Shown: positions 62,178-64,000 of the stretch, piece by piece | How positions within the stretch are numbered: the first letter of the stretch is position 1 | How the letters are laid out: each line of letters begins with the position of its first letter | Assembly: GCA_024180945.1 (NCBI GenBank) | Contig: JAKSGN010000007.1 | Location: forward strand, 868,001 to 932,000 | Direction: 5' to 3' | Source: Macrophomina tecta | Taxonomy: Eukaryota > Ascomycota > Dothideomycetes > Botryosphaeriales > Botryosphaeriaceae | Length of the DNA: 64,000 bases | Position numbers and translations under genes: made by a program | Notes under the pieces: model-generated | Seen by the model: the letters and a program-made list of their open reading frames with translations, nothing else | Database searches by the model: none | Told to the model about the DNA's origin: nothing

Positions 62178-62439
62178 ACATGATAGTGGGGAGGGTACAT
62201 GAGGTGATGATGGTGACTTGGTGGTGTGATGCTAAAAGTATAAAACTGGTGGCTGAAAAGATACGAATGACGGCAATCCGTAACGGCAATGGTGGTGATG
62301 GTTGACACCTTCTTAGCTACCTACTTTTTGGTTCAAGTCCGACAGCATCCACAACCTTAATCTTATTAAATGATGAGATCTTATTGACAAGTCAGGAGTG
62401 TGTAGAGTGGGTAGCTCTACCCACCTCTCCTCTACTCTA

Positions 62440-62668
62440 CCCGGGTAGAGTGGGTAGAGCTCCCTCTACAATGCCCAAGTATGGCGACTTGTCTCCATGG
62501 CGATACGCCTTCCAGCAGGTCGTCGCCCGACCGACAACGCATGGGGGCCCGCGTGATTACTTCATCCAAAACAAGGCGCTCTGTTCTGTTGTTGCGCTTG
62601 ATTTCGATCCACCGCTTGCCGCTCGCTTCTAAAATGGTCGGATCGAATCCGAGCTGCTCTTTATCCAT
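62440..62668 (-). pseudogene. FunK1-type kinase fragment
   Basis: Starts MDKEQLGFDPTI, continues ...GKRWIEIKRN, then shifts frame by one base near 62548 into CVVGRATTCWKAYRHGD, the nucleotide-binding region of the fungal FunK1 kinase family. It breaks off at the inverted repeat near 62480. Both ends of the gene are gone. Confidence 0.72.
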
Positions 62669-63297
62669 CAGCGGCAGATCTGCTCCCGCTGATGGTCATG
62701 TTCGATAACCAAGGGATCCCCGAGCGGCTACTTTACGAAGGGAGAAGCCAGATACAGTTCAATGATGTGGTAGAACCACTTACGAGTTTCTCCCTCGTCC
62801 GGCTGCAAGTACAAACGGAATCCTTCGAGATGCACAGTCTAGTGCAACTAGCAACAGTGAAGTGGCTAGAGCAAAACGAGAAATTAGGCACGTGGCGAAA
62901 GAAGTCACTAGAGATTATTGCCATGGAATTTCCAAATGGAGACCACGAGTCATGGCCACTTTGCCAACTTCTTTTTCCGCACGTAAGAAAGGTTCTTAGA
63001 CACACTTCTAAAGGCCAGGACCGAACTTCGGATTGGAGAAATATTGCTCATAAGGCAGGGTGTTACATGCTGCATATAGGGGGCTACGGAGCAGCGGAAG
63101 AGCTTTTTAAGCAAGTGGTGGAGACGAGAAAGAGGGTGCTCGGGCAGGAGCATCCAGGTACGCTTACAGGTATGGCCAACCTCGCATGGACGCTTAGATC
63201 GCAGAATACTGTTGAGGCTATTCAGCTAATGCAAAGATGTAGCTGTTTACGAGAGGAATTCTTAGGAAAGAGCCATCCGGATACGATATCCTCGTAA
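62638..63297 (+). pseudogene. NB-ARC/TPR (NLR-like) protein, C-terminal fragment
   Basis: Reads PSAADLLPLMVMFDNQGIPE near 62664-62723 (end of the NB-ARC module), then FEMHSLVQLATVKWLEQ and TPR units such as AEELFKQVVETRKRVLGQEHPGTL. A TAA at 63295-63297 follows HPDTISS, and the frame goes on briefly beyond it. Fungal NB-ARC/TPR proteins act in self/non-self recognition. The sensor and most of the NB-ARC domain are missing; the break abuts the FunK1 fragment. Confidence 0.78.
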
Positions 63298-63670
63298 TCA
63301 ACACTAGAAGATTAGCGTTTAGCATAAGAGCAAGATCTCTCGGTTCGTAACCTGAATAGAGTAAATCAAATATCCAAAAAGACACTACCTAAAATTGTTA
63401 GGCAAAAATCTTGCCCAGTCTACAGATAGAAAGCCTAATAGGCCCTACACTATCGACACATAATTAAAAACTACAGCACTTCCTGTCAGTGAAGTTATCA
63501 TAGATCCTGACATGTTGCCGTTGCACGTAGAGCTACTACTCTACACATATCAAGTGCGTAGAAATACGCAAATGCTCTAATCTTAGATAGCTACTATTCT
63601 ATGACTGACGAGACTTGCGCTGCAACGTCGAATACCGAGTGCGGACCGAGCCAGGCGTTCGCATCGGAAA
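63298..63670. other. Spacer, no gene seen
   Basis: AT-rich sequence between the NLR fragment and the SANT-like fragment. Confidence 0.4.
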
Positions 63671-63907
63671 CTAACGGACTATCCAGCACCATAGCCTTCC
63701 GGCTTTAACCCATTGGCAAAGTGTACGGTCGTCTTCCTCAGACCAACGTTGATTTTTAGCCGAGAATTGCTCTTCTGACTCATCATCAGAGAGATTTATT
63801 ATATTCTCATCCGCGCTCGCATTCTCCAATTCTTGATTAGACAAGTCGTCTTCCGGACAAGTGCCCACAGGGAACACCTTGGGCTCAGTCCGCACTATTC
63901 CCGCCAA
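63671..63907 (-). CDS. SANT/Myb-like fragment
   Basis: 78 residues with an acidic middle and RWSEEDDRTLCQWVKAGRLW at the end, like the first helices of a fungal Myb/SANT domain. It stops before the rest of the domain, so truncated or continued in an exon not identified. Confidence 0.45.
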   Translation of the reverse strand: MAGIVRTEPKVFPVGTCPEDDLSNQELENASADENIINLSDDESEEQFSAKNQRWSEEDDRTLCQWVKAGRLWCWIVR

Positions 63908-64000
63908 CAGCCAATTCGTTGGGCCAAGTTACTTTACAATCACGTTATCCAGTCCATTAGGATTCTCGAGACAAGCTACGGGTCTATGGCCGTCTCCTAG

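Noticed and set aside
1..64000. tRNA, rRNA or CRISPR arrays
   Set aside because: No tRNA-like cloverleaf, rRNA segment or spaced identical repeats were noticed by eye; a covariance-model scan could not be run.

Overview
The window is genomic DNA of a filamentous ascomycete (Pezizomycotina type). It shows short 41-64 nt GT..AG introns with CTRAY-like branch points, fungal-specific families (Fung_rhodopsin membrane proteins, Zn2Cys6 regulators, DUF3723, FunK1 kinases, NB-ARC/TPR proteins) and a dense load of fungal transposons. Most dead elements and one dead laccase carry C-to-T / G-to-A nonsense codons of the kind left by repeat-induced point mutation (RIP). No prokaryotic operon, CRISPR or phage feature is present.

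Layout. 1-6642: 3' part of a Ty3/gypsy chromovirus (copy 1, + strand; its 5' end lies left of the window). 6643-7694: C-terminal part of a Fung_rhodopsin gene. 8364-10409: dead multicopper oxidase. 11.8-14.5 kb: hAT and LINE remnants. 16637-18179: intact Fung_rhodopsin gene of 7 exons. 18.6-20.7 kb: pogo and hAT remnants. 21.4-26.9 kb: hypothetical genes and a convergent pair of paralogous kinase-like genes. 27873-29856: DUF3723 gene whose end is cut by an LTR. 30.2-35.7 kb: nearly intact Tad1-type LINE (minus strand). 37482-41046: intact Zn2Cys6 transcription factor of 7 exons. 42762-43206: solo LTR with a 5-bp target duplication. 43410-51245: complete 7836-bp Ty3/gypsy copy 2 (minus strand). 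51246-51627: N-terminal exons of the same Fung_rhodopsin gene found at 6643-7694. 52.3-62.2 kb: nested transposons (MULE, two pogo/Fot1 elements, two Tc1 elements, two hAT tails) between inverted 150-bp repeats. 62.4-63.9 kb: fragments of a FunK1 kinase, an NB-ARC/TPR protein and a SANT-like gene.

Main conclusions. (1) The two Ty3 copies are almost identical and inverted. The 5 bp after copy 1 (ACGTT) equal the 5 bp before copy 2, and the reading frame of a 401-aa Fung_rhodopsin gene continues across that join with every intron phase fitting. A retroelement therefore interrupted this gene, and the 37-kb interval between the copies was later inverted (or flipped in assembly). (2) Each Ty3 copy carries, antisense to the 3' end of pol, a two-exon gene predicted to encode a 250-aa protein with a Zn2Cys6-like cysteine array and a coiled coil. 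It fits between the chromodomain and the 3' LTR. (3) gag and pol are linked by a canonical -1 frameshift heptamer (A AAA AAC) directly before the gag stop. (4) The nested stack at 52-62 kb can be ordered from clean TA target duplications.
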